From contig JAABTT010000003.1 in assembly GCA_011389765.1 (NCBI GenBank), positions 39,117-103,116 of the forward strand: a stretch of DNA of 64,000 bases, written 5' to 3'. Below are positions 17,501 through 25,561 of this stretch, piece by piece (position 1 is the stretch's first letter; each line of letters begins with the position of its first letter). Below the pieces are notes generated by a model. It saw only the letters and a program-made list of their open reading frames with translations, was not told the DNA's origin and did not search any database. The DNA is from Desulfohalobiaceae bacterium S24. GTDB taxonomy: Bacteria; Desulfobacterota; Desulfovibrionia; Desulfovibrionales; Desulfothermaceae. Both the position numbers and the translations under genes were made by a program.

Positions 17501-18058
17501 GCGGACGAGTGGGTCATTCATAGGGTGTGCAAACAGCTAGGATCCTGGCAGGAGAGGGGCATCTTTATGAAGACCGCGGTAAATCTTTCAGCTCGGGAGT
17601 TGAGCAACGACGCAATCATTGAGGTGGTCAGGACAGCCTTGAACGAGAATAAACTGCAAGCAGGCAATCTGGAGGTAGAGATCACTGAGACGGGCCTGAT
17701 GGAGAACGTAAAGCGGACTTCACGGATTCTGCAAACATTTTCCAGCTGGGGGGTACGGGTGGCCTTGGACGATTTCGGGACAGGCTATTCCAGTTTGAGT
17801 TACCTGCAAAAGCTGCCCATCAATACCATTAAGATCGACAAGGAGTTCGTGGATGGCCTGCCGGAGAAAGAGGATTCCGTGACTCTGGTGCAGACGATTA
17901 TCGCCATGGCCCACAATATGGGCAAGGAGGTTCTGGCTGAAGGTGTTGAGCGTGAAGAGCAGAGGCAAAAACTTATCGATCTTGGCTGCGACTATGGCCA
18001 GGGATTTTTGTGGAGCCGCCCACAGCCAGTTGAAAGCCTGTCACTCATGGGAGTTTGA
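14594..18058 (+). CDS. Multi-PAS GGDEF-EAL protein, probable c-di-GMP phosphodiesterase
   Basis: The 1154-residue cytosolic protein begins with a short coiled coil (residues 1-35), then about six PAS/PAC units (starting near 40, 115, 245, 375, 500 and 620, each ending in a DITERK-type linker), a GGDEF domain (about 742-900) and an EAL domain (about 905-1150). The GGDEF signature is reduced to SGGEF (near 812), lacking the canonical five-residue loop, so cyclase activity is unlikely. The EAL domain keeps LEALLRW (about 937), NLSAREL, EITETG, DDFGTGYSSLSYL, KIDKEF and LAEGVERE. No membrane segments are seen, so input probably comes through the PAS domains. The upstream riboswitch suggests c-di-GMP feedback on its own breakdown. 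Confidence 0.92.
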   Translation: MENEHKTKKQLLQELTELRSQNAALEKSISGHMSDDLTMDGTYGYAESILETLRDPILVLDKDLKIISANRSFYTTFKTTPEETIGSFIDTEIYLVDRAKLVQCNIRDVTERKRQEQALRESEKKFRTIFNSSSDAIFIHDSSGRFLEVNDVACERLGYTRDELLEMTLMDIDTPEAARIVPDNIRHLHQEGFISLETVHQRKDGQQFPVEITSSLIDYKGETWVLSTVRDITERRQAEKELQRYQHLLNKSQEIAHLGSWEVDVASGRLTWSDETYRIFGLEPQEAEITYETFLQFIPPEDRVAVDSAYMESIRMNKDTFETEFRIIRERDGGIRTVFEKFYHIRDDSGNIVRSAGMIQDITEQKQKEREIKEREEELQIIFNTVESGIILVDKDGCIIQTNKTMTEMLRYDHEDIIGSKYMDYVYESETEAADTKMRQLMNRELDSVHLERRYQRSDGATFWGSLSGRRLYYPDGTFWGLVGAITDITELKQAEGALRQSESYYRTIFETSGSAMLITEEDTTISLASSNFEELSGYSKHEIEGKKSWTEFVHPDDVEWMKKNHYLRRRDSHAAPRNYEFRFLDHNGAVRHGYLTVGMIPDTAQSVFSLIDITERKQAEERLRTAHAKVDTLVQLSADGLIVLDQDGTILFLNPAAAEMLGREKAELLGEQFGHPLIPGSDTEIELLSNSGETRVVELRGRETEWNGQTALLISLRDITERKRAEERIYYLAYYDELTDLPNRRLFHERLKEVTARCEYFGDGGVVFRVDMTRLREVNDTLGQQAGDGLIREIARRLGDTVGEEDTVARISGGEFMVLSEGRVTDERAYNLGVRILERIGRELEMSGRLVYPEVNIGYTLFPQRGTDPDTLIKQGDIALSEAKKSAHRIQEFTGQEDWISRQFHLEHDLKKALTNKEFFLCYQTQIDLRTGRIVGLEALLRWAHPQRGIVSPGEFIPVLEHTGMIAAADEWVIHRVCKQLGSWQERGIFMKTAVNLSARELSNDAIIEVVRTALNENKLQAGNLEVEITETGLMENVKRTSRILQTFSSWGVRVALDDFGTGYSSLSYLQKLPINTIKIDKEFVDGLPEKEDSVTLVQTIIAMAHNMGKEVLAEGVEREEQRQKLIDLGCDYGQGFLWSRPQPVESLSLMGV

Positions 18059-18093
18059 GCTGTGCCCAGCATTGCTCATACCAGAAAAGCATT

Positions 18094-18185
18094 AAGTATA
18101 CTGATCCAATTTTGTTTTTTTCGACAAGGACTGCTGATTCAAAGGTTCCTGGTATTTACAACACCTAAGTTGGATCAGTATACTT
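18094..18185. repeat. Short MITE-like element with 16-bp terminal inverted repeats
   Basis: AAGTATACTGATCCAA at 18094-18109 and its exact complement at 18170-18185 flank a 60-bp interior. A degraded relative begins near 33234 (ACTATACTGATCCAATTTTG) and ends near 33325. The element lies between two convergent genes and could also work as a bidirectional stem in the transcript. Confidence 0.65.
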
Positions 18186-18222
18186 GAAAAAATGAAATGC
18201 AAGTTGAACCTGTCCATAACAA

Positions 18223-19704
18223 TCATCTAAGCCGGTCATAGCCATTGGGGTTCCTCCTTGGAAAAACCCGGTTGCCGGATTCCGTGAACTGCTTCCAGTA
18301 GGTATGCTCCTGCCAGGTGAATCCCCCGGGCTTGCAGGGCCAGATGGAGTTGTTCTGCAACAGCGGCTCCTCCTCGATCGAATATTGAGAACAACTCTTG
18401 GCTTTTTCAAACAAAGAGCTCCCCGGTATCGGAGTATACTGGGCCAGATGCGGCCGAATCCTGTGCCGGTGTGCAAAACGAACCGCCCGGACCACCTCCT
18501 CCCCGTCCTGCTCCGGCAGACCGAACAAAATATAGGCTCCGATCTGTTCCGTCTTGAAACCGGCGGCTAACAAATTAGCCAGCCCCTCTTCCCAGTCCTG
18601 TAAGGAGAGTTTCCGGTCCGCCCGATTTGAAAAGTCGGCGCTCTCCAGACCGAGGCGGACCGTCTTCAAGCCGGCAGTATGCAGGAGCTTGCACAAAGCA
18701 GGAGTCAGATAGCGCACATGCATAGCGTTGGGGGCGTGCAGCCTGACCCCGGGATCTGCCGTGAATCGTTTGAGCAGAGGGTCCAGCCAGGTCTCCGGCC
18801 GGATGAGCAGGGCATCGTCATAAAAGGCAAAATCCCGCACGCCCCGGTCGATCTCTGTCTGCAGTTCCGTCCGGAGGGCCCCAAACGAGCGCTGCAGAAA
18901 CCCTGGATTCAACACATCGCTGGCGCAGTAGGCGCAGTGAAACGGACACCCCTTTGATCCCAGGATAATGGAGAAAGGAGGGTCGGGATAGCAGTCCAGG
19001 GCCGGACCGGCCGGCAGCGGTTCGGGGATGGCAGGAACGGGCCGCTCCAGCAGCTCCCAGACCTGCTTCCAGTTCCCGGGATGCTCCAAGGGACCGCTGA
19101 TAATCAGATCCGCGCCTGAATGCACCTCGGCATGCTCCCGGCACAGGCTGGCATAGATCCCGCCCAGAATCACCGGCGTCCCGGGGAAGGCCTTACGTAC
19201 CAGGTCGATGATCGTCAGAACCCCGGGATACCAGTAGGTCATGATGGAGGTGATGAAGATGCAATCCGGTTGGGGCTGCAAAAGACGGAGAGCCCCGGCA
19301 ACGGCTTCATAGGAAAGACCGTACCGGCTGTAATGCCTGGGAACTGACTGCAGGCATTCCGGCTTTTCCATCCGCAGCTTCGGGTAGGCCCCGGTGCCGA
19401 AACGCGATCGTCCGGGCCACCGGACATCCGACCACATGGGATCGAGGCAGTCCAGAAGGGCCACCTCGGCTCCGGCCTCCCGCATCAAGCCCAGGCAGGT
19501 CAAGAGACCGGCCGGCCGGGACCAGAAGTCATAGGCCGCAAAATCATAGATCCAGGGATTGATTCCGAGAATGCGGAGGCGATCACCGCTTCTGACCAGG
19601 GATGGCGTGTATTCAGGGGAGGATGTCCAGATAATCTTCGGCCACTTGGGCTTCTGCTGATTCAGGGCAGAACTCGAGGATTTGCTGGAACCATTTTTTG
19701 GCAT
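18223..19704 (-). CDS. Radical SAM protein with B12-binding-like N-terminal domain
   Basis: This product of up to 493 residues has an N-terminal Rossmann-type region (RLRILGINPWIYDFAAYDFW, then PAGLLTCLGLMREAGAEVAL and VILGGIYASL) like the cobalamin-binding domain of class B radical SAM proteins. The cluster motif CPFHCAYC is at residues 253-260, followed by typical barrel strings (FAFYDDALLI, LGLESAD, GAYILFGLPEQ). The substrate is not identifiable. The annotated ATG lies 92 bp inside the upstream TPR gene. The conserved part begins only at about residue 41, so a later non-ATG start is possible, but no better one is obvious. The overlap suggests co-transcription with the TPR lipoprotein gene. 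Confidence 0.8.
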   Translation of the reverse strand: MPKNGSSKSSSSALNQQKPKWPKIIWTSSPEYTPSLVRSGDRLRILGINPWIYDFAAYDFWSRPAGLLTCLGLMREAGAEVALLDCLDPMWSDVRWPGRSRFGTGAYPKLRMEKPECLQSVPRHYSRYGLSYEAVAGALRLLQPQPDCIFITSIMTYWYPGVLTIIDLVRKAFPGTPVILGGIYASLCREHAEVHSGADLIISGPLEHPGNWKQVWELLERPVPAIPEPLPAGPALDCYPDPPFSIILGSKGCPFHCAYCASDVLNPGFLQRSFGALRTELQTEIDRGVRDFAFYDDALLIRPETWLDPLLKRFTADPGVRLHAPNAMHVRYLTPALCKLLHTAGLKTVRLGLESADFSNRADRKLSLQDWEEGLANLLAAGFKTEQIGAYILFGLPEQDGEEVVRAVRFAHRHRIRPHLAQYTPIPGSSLFEKAKSCSQYSIEEEPLLQNNSIWPCKPGGFTWQEHTYWKQFTESGNRVFPRRNPNGYDRLR

Positions 19705-20416
19705 GTCTCTTGTCCCCCAAACGGAGGTAATTTTCAGCCAGAGGCAGCATGACTTTGCAATTGTTGGGATTTTTAATCAGCCCTTCCTGCAGCAAGGCCA
19801 CGGCCTCGGAAATATGTCCCTGCTCCAGTCTGTCGTTTGCCAGGAGCAAAATCGCCGGGGCAAAGCCCTCATTCTTTTCCAGGGCGAGCTGGGCGTACTC
19901 CTGAGCCAAGTCGTCCCGGCCCTGATTTTGAAACATCCTGGCCAGATTATAGGCCGGATACTCCGGGGTCAGATAGGTGGGCACGTCCAGAGCCCTTTGC
20001 AAGGCATCCTCGGCCTCGGCATACTTTTCCTGCTCAATCAAGGTCCGCCCGAGGTTGTTCCAGGCTTCTCCATAATCCGGATTCAGCTTCACGGCCTCCT
20101 GAAAGGCATCAACCGCCTTGGGAAATTCTTTGAGCTGCATTTGGACAAGCCCCATCAAAAAATGAAATTCCGGTTTTTGGGCGGCTCGATCCTCGATTGT
20201 CAGGAGCTCTTTCAGACCTTTCCGGGGCTGTTCATTCTGCAGATAGGATTTGCAGAGATCCATCCTGGCCTGCACTTCCTGTTCTTGCCTTGGGTCCCCG
20301 TTTTCCAGCCAGGCACAGCCGGGTACAAGCAAAACCAGCAGCGCAAACACCAGACAATACCGGGATACCGGGCGGATAAGGCCGGCCTGTCGGGAAGGAA
20401 AAAGGACATCGAACAT
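19613..20416 (-). CDS. TPR-repeat lipoprotein
   Basis: The 267-residue protein has a lipoprotein signal (CLVFALLVLLVPGC) followed by a chain of TPR helices, for example FHFLMGLVQMQLKEFPKAVD, AWNNLGRTLIEQEKYAEAED and LLQEGLIKNPNNCKVMLPLA, in the PilF/NlpI/PilW style. It would be anchored in the outer or inner membrane and act as a scaffold; the partner is unknown. The ATG at 20416 was selected because the longer frame to 20497 translates AT-rich repeat-like DNA. Its 3' end overlaps the radical SAM gene, and hisG ends about 125 bp upstream. Confidence 0.8.
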   Translation of the reverse strand: MFDVLFPSRQAGLIRPVSRYCLVFALLVLLVPGCAWLENGDPRQEQEVQARMDLCKSYLQNEQPRKGLKELLTIEDRAAQKPEFHFLMGLVQMQLKEFPKAVDAFQEAVKLNPDYGEAWNNLGRTLIEQEKYAEAEDALQRALDVPTYLTPEYPAYNLARMFQNQGRDDLAQEYAQLALEKNEGFAPAILLLANDRLEQGHISEAVALLQEGLIKNPNNCKVMLPLAENYLRLGDKRHAKKWFQQILEFCPESAEAQVAEDYLDILP

Positions 20417-20540
20417 CGAACGTCGAACTTTGAATGGTGAATGAAGAAAATTGAAATGTCTGAAGGTATTCAATGCTGATCTGCTGAATGATTTCATATG
20501 AAAGCTTTGATCCTGTGTCGTAAGCCGTTAACGTTCAGCC

Positions 20541-21422
20541 TTATATCACTTTATTCAAAGGATACTCAATAATGCCTTCCACCCCGATGATCATGAGCTC
20601 CGGCACGAGATCGCGCACGATGTTCTCGTCAACAACAATTTCAATGGACACCCAGCCTTTCTGGCGCAGCCCGGCCATAGTCGGCGAAGTGATGCTCGGC
20701 AGCAGATTGAGAACCACCTCAAGATCCGACTCCCGGACATTCATCTTCAGACCGACCATTTTTTCCGCCCGCAGAGCCCCTTGAAGCAAAACATTCATCT
20801 GTTGAATCTTCTTTTTCTTCCAGGGCTCTTCCCAAGCATTTTTATTCGCGATCAAGCGGGTGGACGTCACGAGCAGCTCGGCAATGATCCGGAGACCGTG
20901 GGCCTTAATGGTGGTGCCGGTTTCCGTGACTTCCACAATGGCATCAGCCAGCCCGGAAACCACCTTGGCCTCGGTTGCACCCCAGGAAAACTCCACTTCA
21001 ACAGGAATCTCCGCATTCTGAAAATAGGTCCTGGTAAAATGCTCCAGTTCCGTTGCGATCTTTTTGCCCGCCAAATCTTCCGGGCGCTGATAGGGCGAAT
21101 TCCCGGCCACAGCCAAAACCCAGCGGGCCGGGCGGTTGCTGGTTTTGGAATAAACCAACTCTGAAACCGTGAGCACCTCAGCCTCATTTTCCAAAATCCA
21201 ATCTTTCCCGGTCAAGCCCACATCCAGGGTCCCGTCCTCTATATAGACCGGCATTTCCTGGGCCCGGCATAAACTGCATTGAATCTCGGGATCATTGATA
21301 TCCGGGAAATAATTCCGGTCATGCAGCTTGATTTTCCAGCCGGAATTTTCAAACAGCTTGATGGTGGCATCCTGGAGAGATCCCTTGGGCACTCCGAGCT
21401 TCAAAATTGAGGATCTATCCAT
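20541..21422 (-). CDS. hisG: ATP phosphoribosyltransferase, long form
   Basis: The 293-residue enzyme catalyses the first step of histidine synthesis, joining ATP and PRPP. Family strings are [16 protein letters not shown] near the N-terminus, [33 protein letters not shown] with the PRPP loop, and a C-terminal domain (LNVLLQG-type helix, [26 protein letters not shown]) that makes it the allosteric hexameric HisG_L type regulated by histidine. A strong AAGGAGGTG precedes the start, inside the end of hisI, which overlaps it by eight bases. The two are therefore translationally coupled. Confidence 0.96.
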   Translation of the reverse strand: MDRSSILKLGVPKGSLQDATIKLFENSGWKIKLHDRNYFPDINDPEIQCSLCRAQEMPVYIEDGTLDVGLTGKDWILENEAEVLTVSELVYSKTSNRPARWVLAVAGNSPYQRPEDLAGKKIATELEHFTRTYFQNAEIPVEVEFSWGATEAKVVSGLADAIVEVTETGTTIKAHGLRIIAELLVTSTRLIANKNAWEEPWKKKKIQQMNVLLQGALRAEKMVGLKMNVRESDLEVVLNLLPSITSPTMAGLRQKGWVSIEIVVDENIVRDLVPELMIIGVEGIIEYPLNKVI

Positions 21423-21795
21423 TGTCGTACACCTCCTTTGGATCGAACACCAGGGGCTGACACACCCAGCTCTCGTTGTGTCCTATCTGATGAAAAAAAC
21501 AACTCCTGTACCCCTTGTGGCAGGCGGCTCCGCCGACCTGTTGCACCCTGAGCAGAATCGTATCCTGATCACAGTCCAAAAAGACCTGTTTCACAATTTG
21601 AACATGCCCGGAGCTTTCACCTTTATGCCAGATCTTGCTTCGGCTCCGGCTGTAATAATGCGCTTCGCCGCTGGCAAGCGTCAGCTCCCAGGCCTCCGGG
21701 TTCATGTAGGCCAGCATGAGGACATCCCCGCTTGCATCGTCCTGGACAATGGCCGGCAGCAAGCCGCCCCCTTTTTGAAAATCCGGAGTCTTCAT
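21415..21795 (-). CDS. hisI: Phosphoribosyl-AMP cyclohydrolase
   Basis: The 126-residue protein is a stand-alone HisI (no fused HisE). It has [37 protein letters not shown] and GHVQIVKQV. The metal ligands are in [20 protein letters not shown] followed by HKGYRSCFF. It opens the adenine ring of phosphoribosyl-AMP, the third step of histidine synthesis. The ATG at 21795 was chosen because it gives the normal HisI length; no good ribosome-binding site is visible. It leads into hisG with an eight-base overlap. Confidence 0.95.
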   Translation of the reverse strand: MKTPDFQKGGGLLPAIVQDDASGDVLMLAYMNPEAWELTLASGEAHYYSRSRSKIWHKGESSGHVQIVKQVFLDCDQDTILLRVQQVGGAACHKGYRSCFFHQIGHNESWVCQPLVFDPKEVYDNG

Positions 21796-21941
21796 AAAAA
21801 AATTCAAAGCAATTTTTTTATCTATTTCGTTTCCACGGCCTGTCGCGAACCCACCTTCTGAGCCCGGCATTCTCCTCCCCACTCTCTCACTCTCTCACTT
21901 TCTTCTCCCGCTGTCTTTGCCGACGTCCGACCTCCGAAGTC

Positions 21942-23015
21942 CTACCTCTCCCCCCACTCCTCACTCTCTTCCGCGATGAGCTGCCCGCAGGCCGCTTGAA
22001 TGTCGGCGCCTTTGCTTTTACGCAGGTTGACCGTCCGGCCTTTGTCCCACAAGTACCGCTCAAAGGCAAGGATTTGTTCGGGTGCCGGTGGCTTGTATAC
22101 CGCTTTTGAATCCGGGTTGAAGGAAATTAGATTGATTTTGCAGCGCAAAAAAGACAGCAGCCTGTTCAAGTCCCTGGCCTGCTCCAGGGAATCATTCACT
22201 CCGCCTAAGAGAATATATTCGATGGTTATCCGCTGCCGTGTCTTGAAAGGCAGTCCACGCAAAGTCTGCAGCAAATCGTCAACAGAAAGCAATGCAGCCG
22301 CCCTGGGCATGATCCTGGCCCGCAGCTCCTGATTCGGAGCGTGCAGCGAAACCGCCAGCGACCCCAAACCGCTAGCGGCATAATCCTCGAGCCTGTCCGG
22401 GATGCCGACACTGGAAACCGTGATTCTGCGATGGGAAAAATTCATTCCCTGAGAATCTCCAAGAATATCAAGGCTTTTTTTGACTTGAGACCAGTTGAGC
22501 AGGGGCTCCCCCATACCCATGTACACGATATTGCGAAGCCTCATCCCGCTCTGATGTTCTTCCAGATATTCCTTCCCCGTCAAGACCTGACCCAAGATCT
22601 CGCCGGAGGTCAAATTCCGCTTGAAACCCATCCGGCCGGTGCTGCAAAAGGTGCAGGCCAGAGGGCATCCCGCCTGGGTTGAAAGGCACTGGGTGTAGTG
22701 ATCCTTTTCCGGAATGAGGACGGTCTCAATCAAATTTCCGTCCTCCAGACGCAGCAAAATTTTGACGGTCGCATCCCGGCTTTTTTTGAAAACCTCGATG
22801 ACCGGTCTTTTCAGGACATAGAGCTCATGCAGTTTCCGGCGCAGGGCATGGCTGATATTGCTCATGTTGGAAAAGTCAGTACACTGCTTCTGCCAGAGCC
22901 ACTGCCAGACCTGTCTGGCCCTGAAGGGCGGCTCGCCCAGCCCTGTCAGGGTCCGTTCCAGTTCAACAAAGGACTGATCGAGAATATTGACTGTTGCTTT
23001 TCGTTCCTGGATCAT
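21942..23015 (-). CDS. rlmN: 23S rRNA / tRNA adenine-C2 methyltransferase RlmN
   Basis: The 357-residue radical SAM methylase carries the cluster cysteines in CPLACTFC at residues 117-124, followed by STGRMGFKRNLTSGEILGQV. Downstream are IVYMGMGEPLLNW, VSSVGIPDRL, SLHAPN and the C-terminal catalytic cysteine in ADIQAACGQL. RlmN methylates A2503 of 23S rRNA and A37 of some tRNAs. The ATG at 23015 was taken instead of the TTG four codons upstream. It is followed by the hisI-hisG genes on the same strand. Confidence 0.97.
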   Translation of the reverse strand: MIQERKATVNILDQSFVELERTLTGLGEPPFRARQVWQWLWQKQCTDFSNMSNISHALRRKLHELYVLKRPVIEVFKKSRDATVKILLRLEDGNLIETVLIPEKDHYTQCLSTQAGCPLACTFCSTGRMGFKRNLTSGEILGQVLTGKEYLEEHQSGMRLRNIVYMGMGEPLLNWSQVKKSLDILGDSQGMNFSHRRITVSSVGIPDRLEDYAASGLGSLAVSLHAPNQELRARIMPRAAALLSVDDLLQTLRGLPFKTRQRITIEYILLGGVNDSLEQARDLNRLLSFLRCKINLISFNPDSKAVYKPPAPEQILAFERYLWDKGRTVNLRKSKGADIQAACGQLIAEESEEWGER

Positions 23016-23254
23016 GCTGCCGTACAACCTGCGCTGGACAAAATAGAGACTGAACCAACTTCCCTTTTGTGCAAGAAAGCCCTGGAGCCTTAGAACCGGC
23101 TGTTTTTATCGGAAAAAACAAACCCGGATCAGGCTAGAAACGCTCATCCCGACCCGACATTTTTAGCCGTCCTTTTCCACGCCTGTCAAGCAGCAACTGG
23201 ATTTTGGCCAGGAGGTTCTAAACCTATAAAACAATCATCCCGGCAGGATATATA

Positions 23255-23352
23255 CTTCCGGGCGGCATGGATTGCGCGATTCGGCATATTTGAGGAAGGT
23301 CTCCGCTCAAACCCGGCGACACGCCAAAATCGCAATCCATGCCGCCCGGAAG
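23255..23352. repeat. Perfect 22-bp inverted repeat
   Basis: CTTCCGGGCGGCATGGATTG, continuing with CG, at 23255-23276 and its exact complement at 23331-23352 enclose 54 bp. The region between rlmN and the BI-1 gene (23016-23474) has no recognisable gene. The inverted repeat may be a small mobile-element remnant or a structured leader. Confidence 0.7.
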
Positions 23353-23474
23353 TTTGGCTTGACTTCAGCACCGGAAAATATATATTTCCACATGAACGGC
23401 AAGCTGTACTGCGATGATATTTTCCTGAAAACTAAAACTTTTTTCGCCTTAAAAAAAAATTTGGAGGGCCTCAT

Positions 23475-24182
23475 ATGAACCGATCCAATTCCGTGAAGCA
23501 AGCGACCACTCGAGTGGAAACCCTGAACATCTTCATGCGCGGGATCTATCAATGGATGGCCGGCGGGCTGGGCCTGACCGCCGCAGCCGCGTATATGACT
23601 TCCTCCAGCGAGGCCATGATGCAATTCGTTTTCGGCAATACCATGGTCCTGATTTTGCTCATTGTTGCCGAACTCGGCCTGGTCGTGGCCATCAGCGCCG
23701 GAATCAACAAACTTTCAGCATCAACTGCCTCCGGCCTCTTTCTGTTGTACAGCGCTTTGAACGGCGTGACCATCTCCGCTATTCTCACAGTGTACACGCC
23801 GGCTTCAATTTTCAGCACCTTTGTGGTCTGCGCAGGGATGTTCATCGCCATGAGCGTCTACGGCATGACGACCAAAAAAGATCTGACTTCCTGGGGCAGC
23901 TTTCTGTTCATGGGTTTGATCGGGATCATCATCGCGGCCGTGGTCAATATGTTCCTGCAGAGTTCCATGCTGGACTTTCTGATCAGCGGCATCGGGGTCC
24001 TGGTCTTTGTGGGACTCACGGCCTACGACACCCAAAAACTCTCCCGCATGGGTGAATCCGCCCCCATGGACGATGCCACAGCCATCAGACGCGGCACTAT
24101 TCTCGGCGCCTTGACCCTGTATCTCGACTTCATCAACCTCTTTCTCATGCTTCTGCGCTTCATGGGTCAGATGCGGGAATAA
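23475..24182 (+). CDS. BAX inhibitor-1 family membrane protein (YccA/YbhL type)
   Basis: The 235-residue protein has seven predicted membrane segments and the BI-1 signatures FMRGIYQWMAGGLGLTAAAA near the N-terminus, ALNGVTISAILTVYTPASI in the middle, FVGLTAYDTQKLSRM with the di-aspartate-like region, and a C-terminal LYLDFINLFLMLLRFMG. Members are Ca2+-leak or quality-control proteins interacting with FtsH in E. coli. GGAGG lies nine bases before the ATG. It stands alone. Confidence 0.92.
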   Translation: MNRSNSVKQATTRVETLNIFMRGIYQWMAGGLGLTAAAAYMTSSSEAMMQFVFGNTMVLILLIVAELGLVVAISAGINKLSASTASGLFLLYSALNGVTISAILTVYTPASIFSTFVVCAGMFIAMSVYGMTTKKDLTSWGSFLFMGLIGIIIAAVVNMFLQSSMLDFLISGIGVLVFVGLTAYDTQKLSRMGESAPMDDATAIRRGTILGALTLYLDFINLFLMLLRFMGQMRE

Positions 24183-24228
24183 TCTCCTATGACTTTCCAA
24201 AGCTGGCTCCGCCCGCAACCCAAAGGTC

Positions 24229-24440
24229 CCAAGTTCACGGTTCACAGTTCACGGTTAAGAAAAAAAAACAGTTTTTCAAACGACCCAGAATGTATCTTCC
24301 GAATATCTTCCTCTTCAAACCGTGAACCGTGAACCTGGAACCGTGAACCATATCCGACAAGGACTTCAACTGCATCGGAGCAACACATTTTCTTGTTTTC
24401 TATGACAGCGATGAACCGATAAGGCACTAAAATCAATCAG
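24229..24440. repeat. Two dispersed intergenic repeats
   Basis: About 24229-24303 repeats the GTTCAC-rich element seen at 901-976. About 24359-24425 (AAGGACTTCAACTGC, then GAGCAACACATTTTC and TATGACAG) recurs inverted at about 32985-33048. No gene is seen in the gap between the BI-1 gene and lpxK. Confidence 0.6.
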
Positions 24441-24461
24441 CTTAGATGAAATCCCGGACCA

Positions 24462-25511
24462 TTGAATTGTCTGAAAAGTTTCCAACGCTGCCTGCTTCCC
24501 CTGGCTGCGCCCTATGCCGGCCTGATGCATCTGCGGGCTCAAGGCTATGCCAAAAACTGGCTTCGATCCTGGCGCCCGCCGGGTCCGGCCATCTCTGTGG
24601 GCAACATCAGCTGGGGGGGCAGCGGCAAGACCCCATTGTGTGAATGGCTGCTTCAATGGTGTCTTGACCGCAAGCTGAGCCCCCTGCTCCTGACCAGAGG
24701 CTACAAAGCCAGACCACAATCACACCCCTACTCTGTTCGACCCGACAGTCCAGTCAGACAGGCGGGCGACGAACCCCTAATGCTCTTCCGGGCCACCGGA
24801 GCGCATATTCTGGTTGATCCCAACCGCATCCGGGCCGGACAATGGGGCTGGAAACATCTCGCTCCGGACCTGTTTATCCTGGACGACGGGTTTCAGCATC
24901 TGGGCGTCCAACGGGATCTCGATCTCGTCCTGTTGCGGCCTGCAGACCTGTACCAGGGATGGAACAGGGTCCTCCCTTCAGGCACCTGGCGGGAAGGGGC
25001 GGGGGCTCTCAAACGGGCCTCCGCCTTTTTCATCAATGCCGACCCAAGGACGTTCAAAAACCTGCACCCCGTCATTTTAAGGCGACTGGCCGCTCTAAAA
25101 AAGCCCATATTCAGCTTCCATCTCCAGGCATCCGGCTTTCTGCGCGTCAAAGACCGGATCCGCCGCACACAATTGCCCGGTACAGACTGCCTCCTGATCA
25201 GCGGGGTCGCGAATCCCCAAAAAATCTACACCACCGCCGTCCAGACCCTGGGAAAGAAGCCCGGGGCTCATCTCCTCTTTCCAGACCACCATCCCTACAC
25301 CCCAAAAGACTGGCAGAAAATAAGAGATCTGGCCGCATCCCGGGGGGGCGCCCCCGTGCTCTGCACCCCGAAAGACAGCGTCAAACTGGAACAATTCGAG
25401 GCTGACAATCTCTGGACCTTTGACCTGGAACTCAGATTCGGTCCAGCGCTGCTCACTGACCTCGATTTTCCCCGGTGGCTGGAAAAGAGGCTCTCAAAAA
25501 TCCGCATTTGA
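24462..25511 (+). CDS. lpxK: Tetraacyldisaccharide 4'-kinase
   Basis: The 349-residue enzyme phosphorylates the 4' position of the lipid A disaccharide precursor on the inner membrane. The N-terminus has a membrane-associated helix (LLPLAAPYAGLMHLRAQGYA), then WRPPGPAISVGNISWGGSGK with the Walker A (GGSGKTP), LLTRGYK, GDEPLMLFR, LDDGFQH (catalytic Asp motif) and FPDHHPYTP. The frame opens with TTG at 24462, because no in-frame ATG covers the conserved N-terminal helix. An out-of-frame ATG at 24446 raises the small possibility of a frameshift near the start. Confidence 0.93.
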   Translation: MNCLKSFQRCLLPLAAPYAGLMHLRAQGYAKNWLRSWRPPGPAISVGNISWGGSGKTPLCEWLLQWCLDRKLSPLLLTRGYKARPQSHPYSVRPDSPVRQAGDEPLMLFRATGAHILVDPNRIRAGQWGWKHLAPDLFILDDGFQHLGVQRDLDLVLLRPADLYQGWNRVLPSGTWREGAGALKRASAFFINADPRTFKNLHPVILRRLAALKKPIFSFHLQASGFLRVKDRIRRTQLPGTDCLLISGVANPQKIYTTAVQTLGKKPGAHLLFPDHHPYTPKDWQKIRDLAASRGGAPVLCTPKDSVKLEQFEADNLWTFDLELRFGPALLTDLDFPRWLEKRLSKIRI

Positions 25512-25561
25512 CAACACATCAGGAGTATGAGAGAATATTTTAATGGAAAGGAGCCTCCCTG

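Noticed and set aside
24446..24643. Separate small gene starting at ATG 24446
   Set aside because: It is out of frame with lpxK and has no family pattern; lpxK homology begins in the other frame in the same bases.
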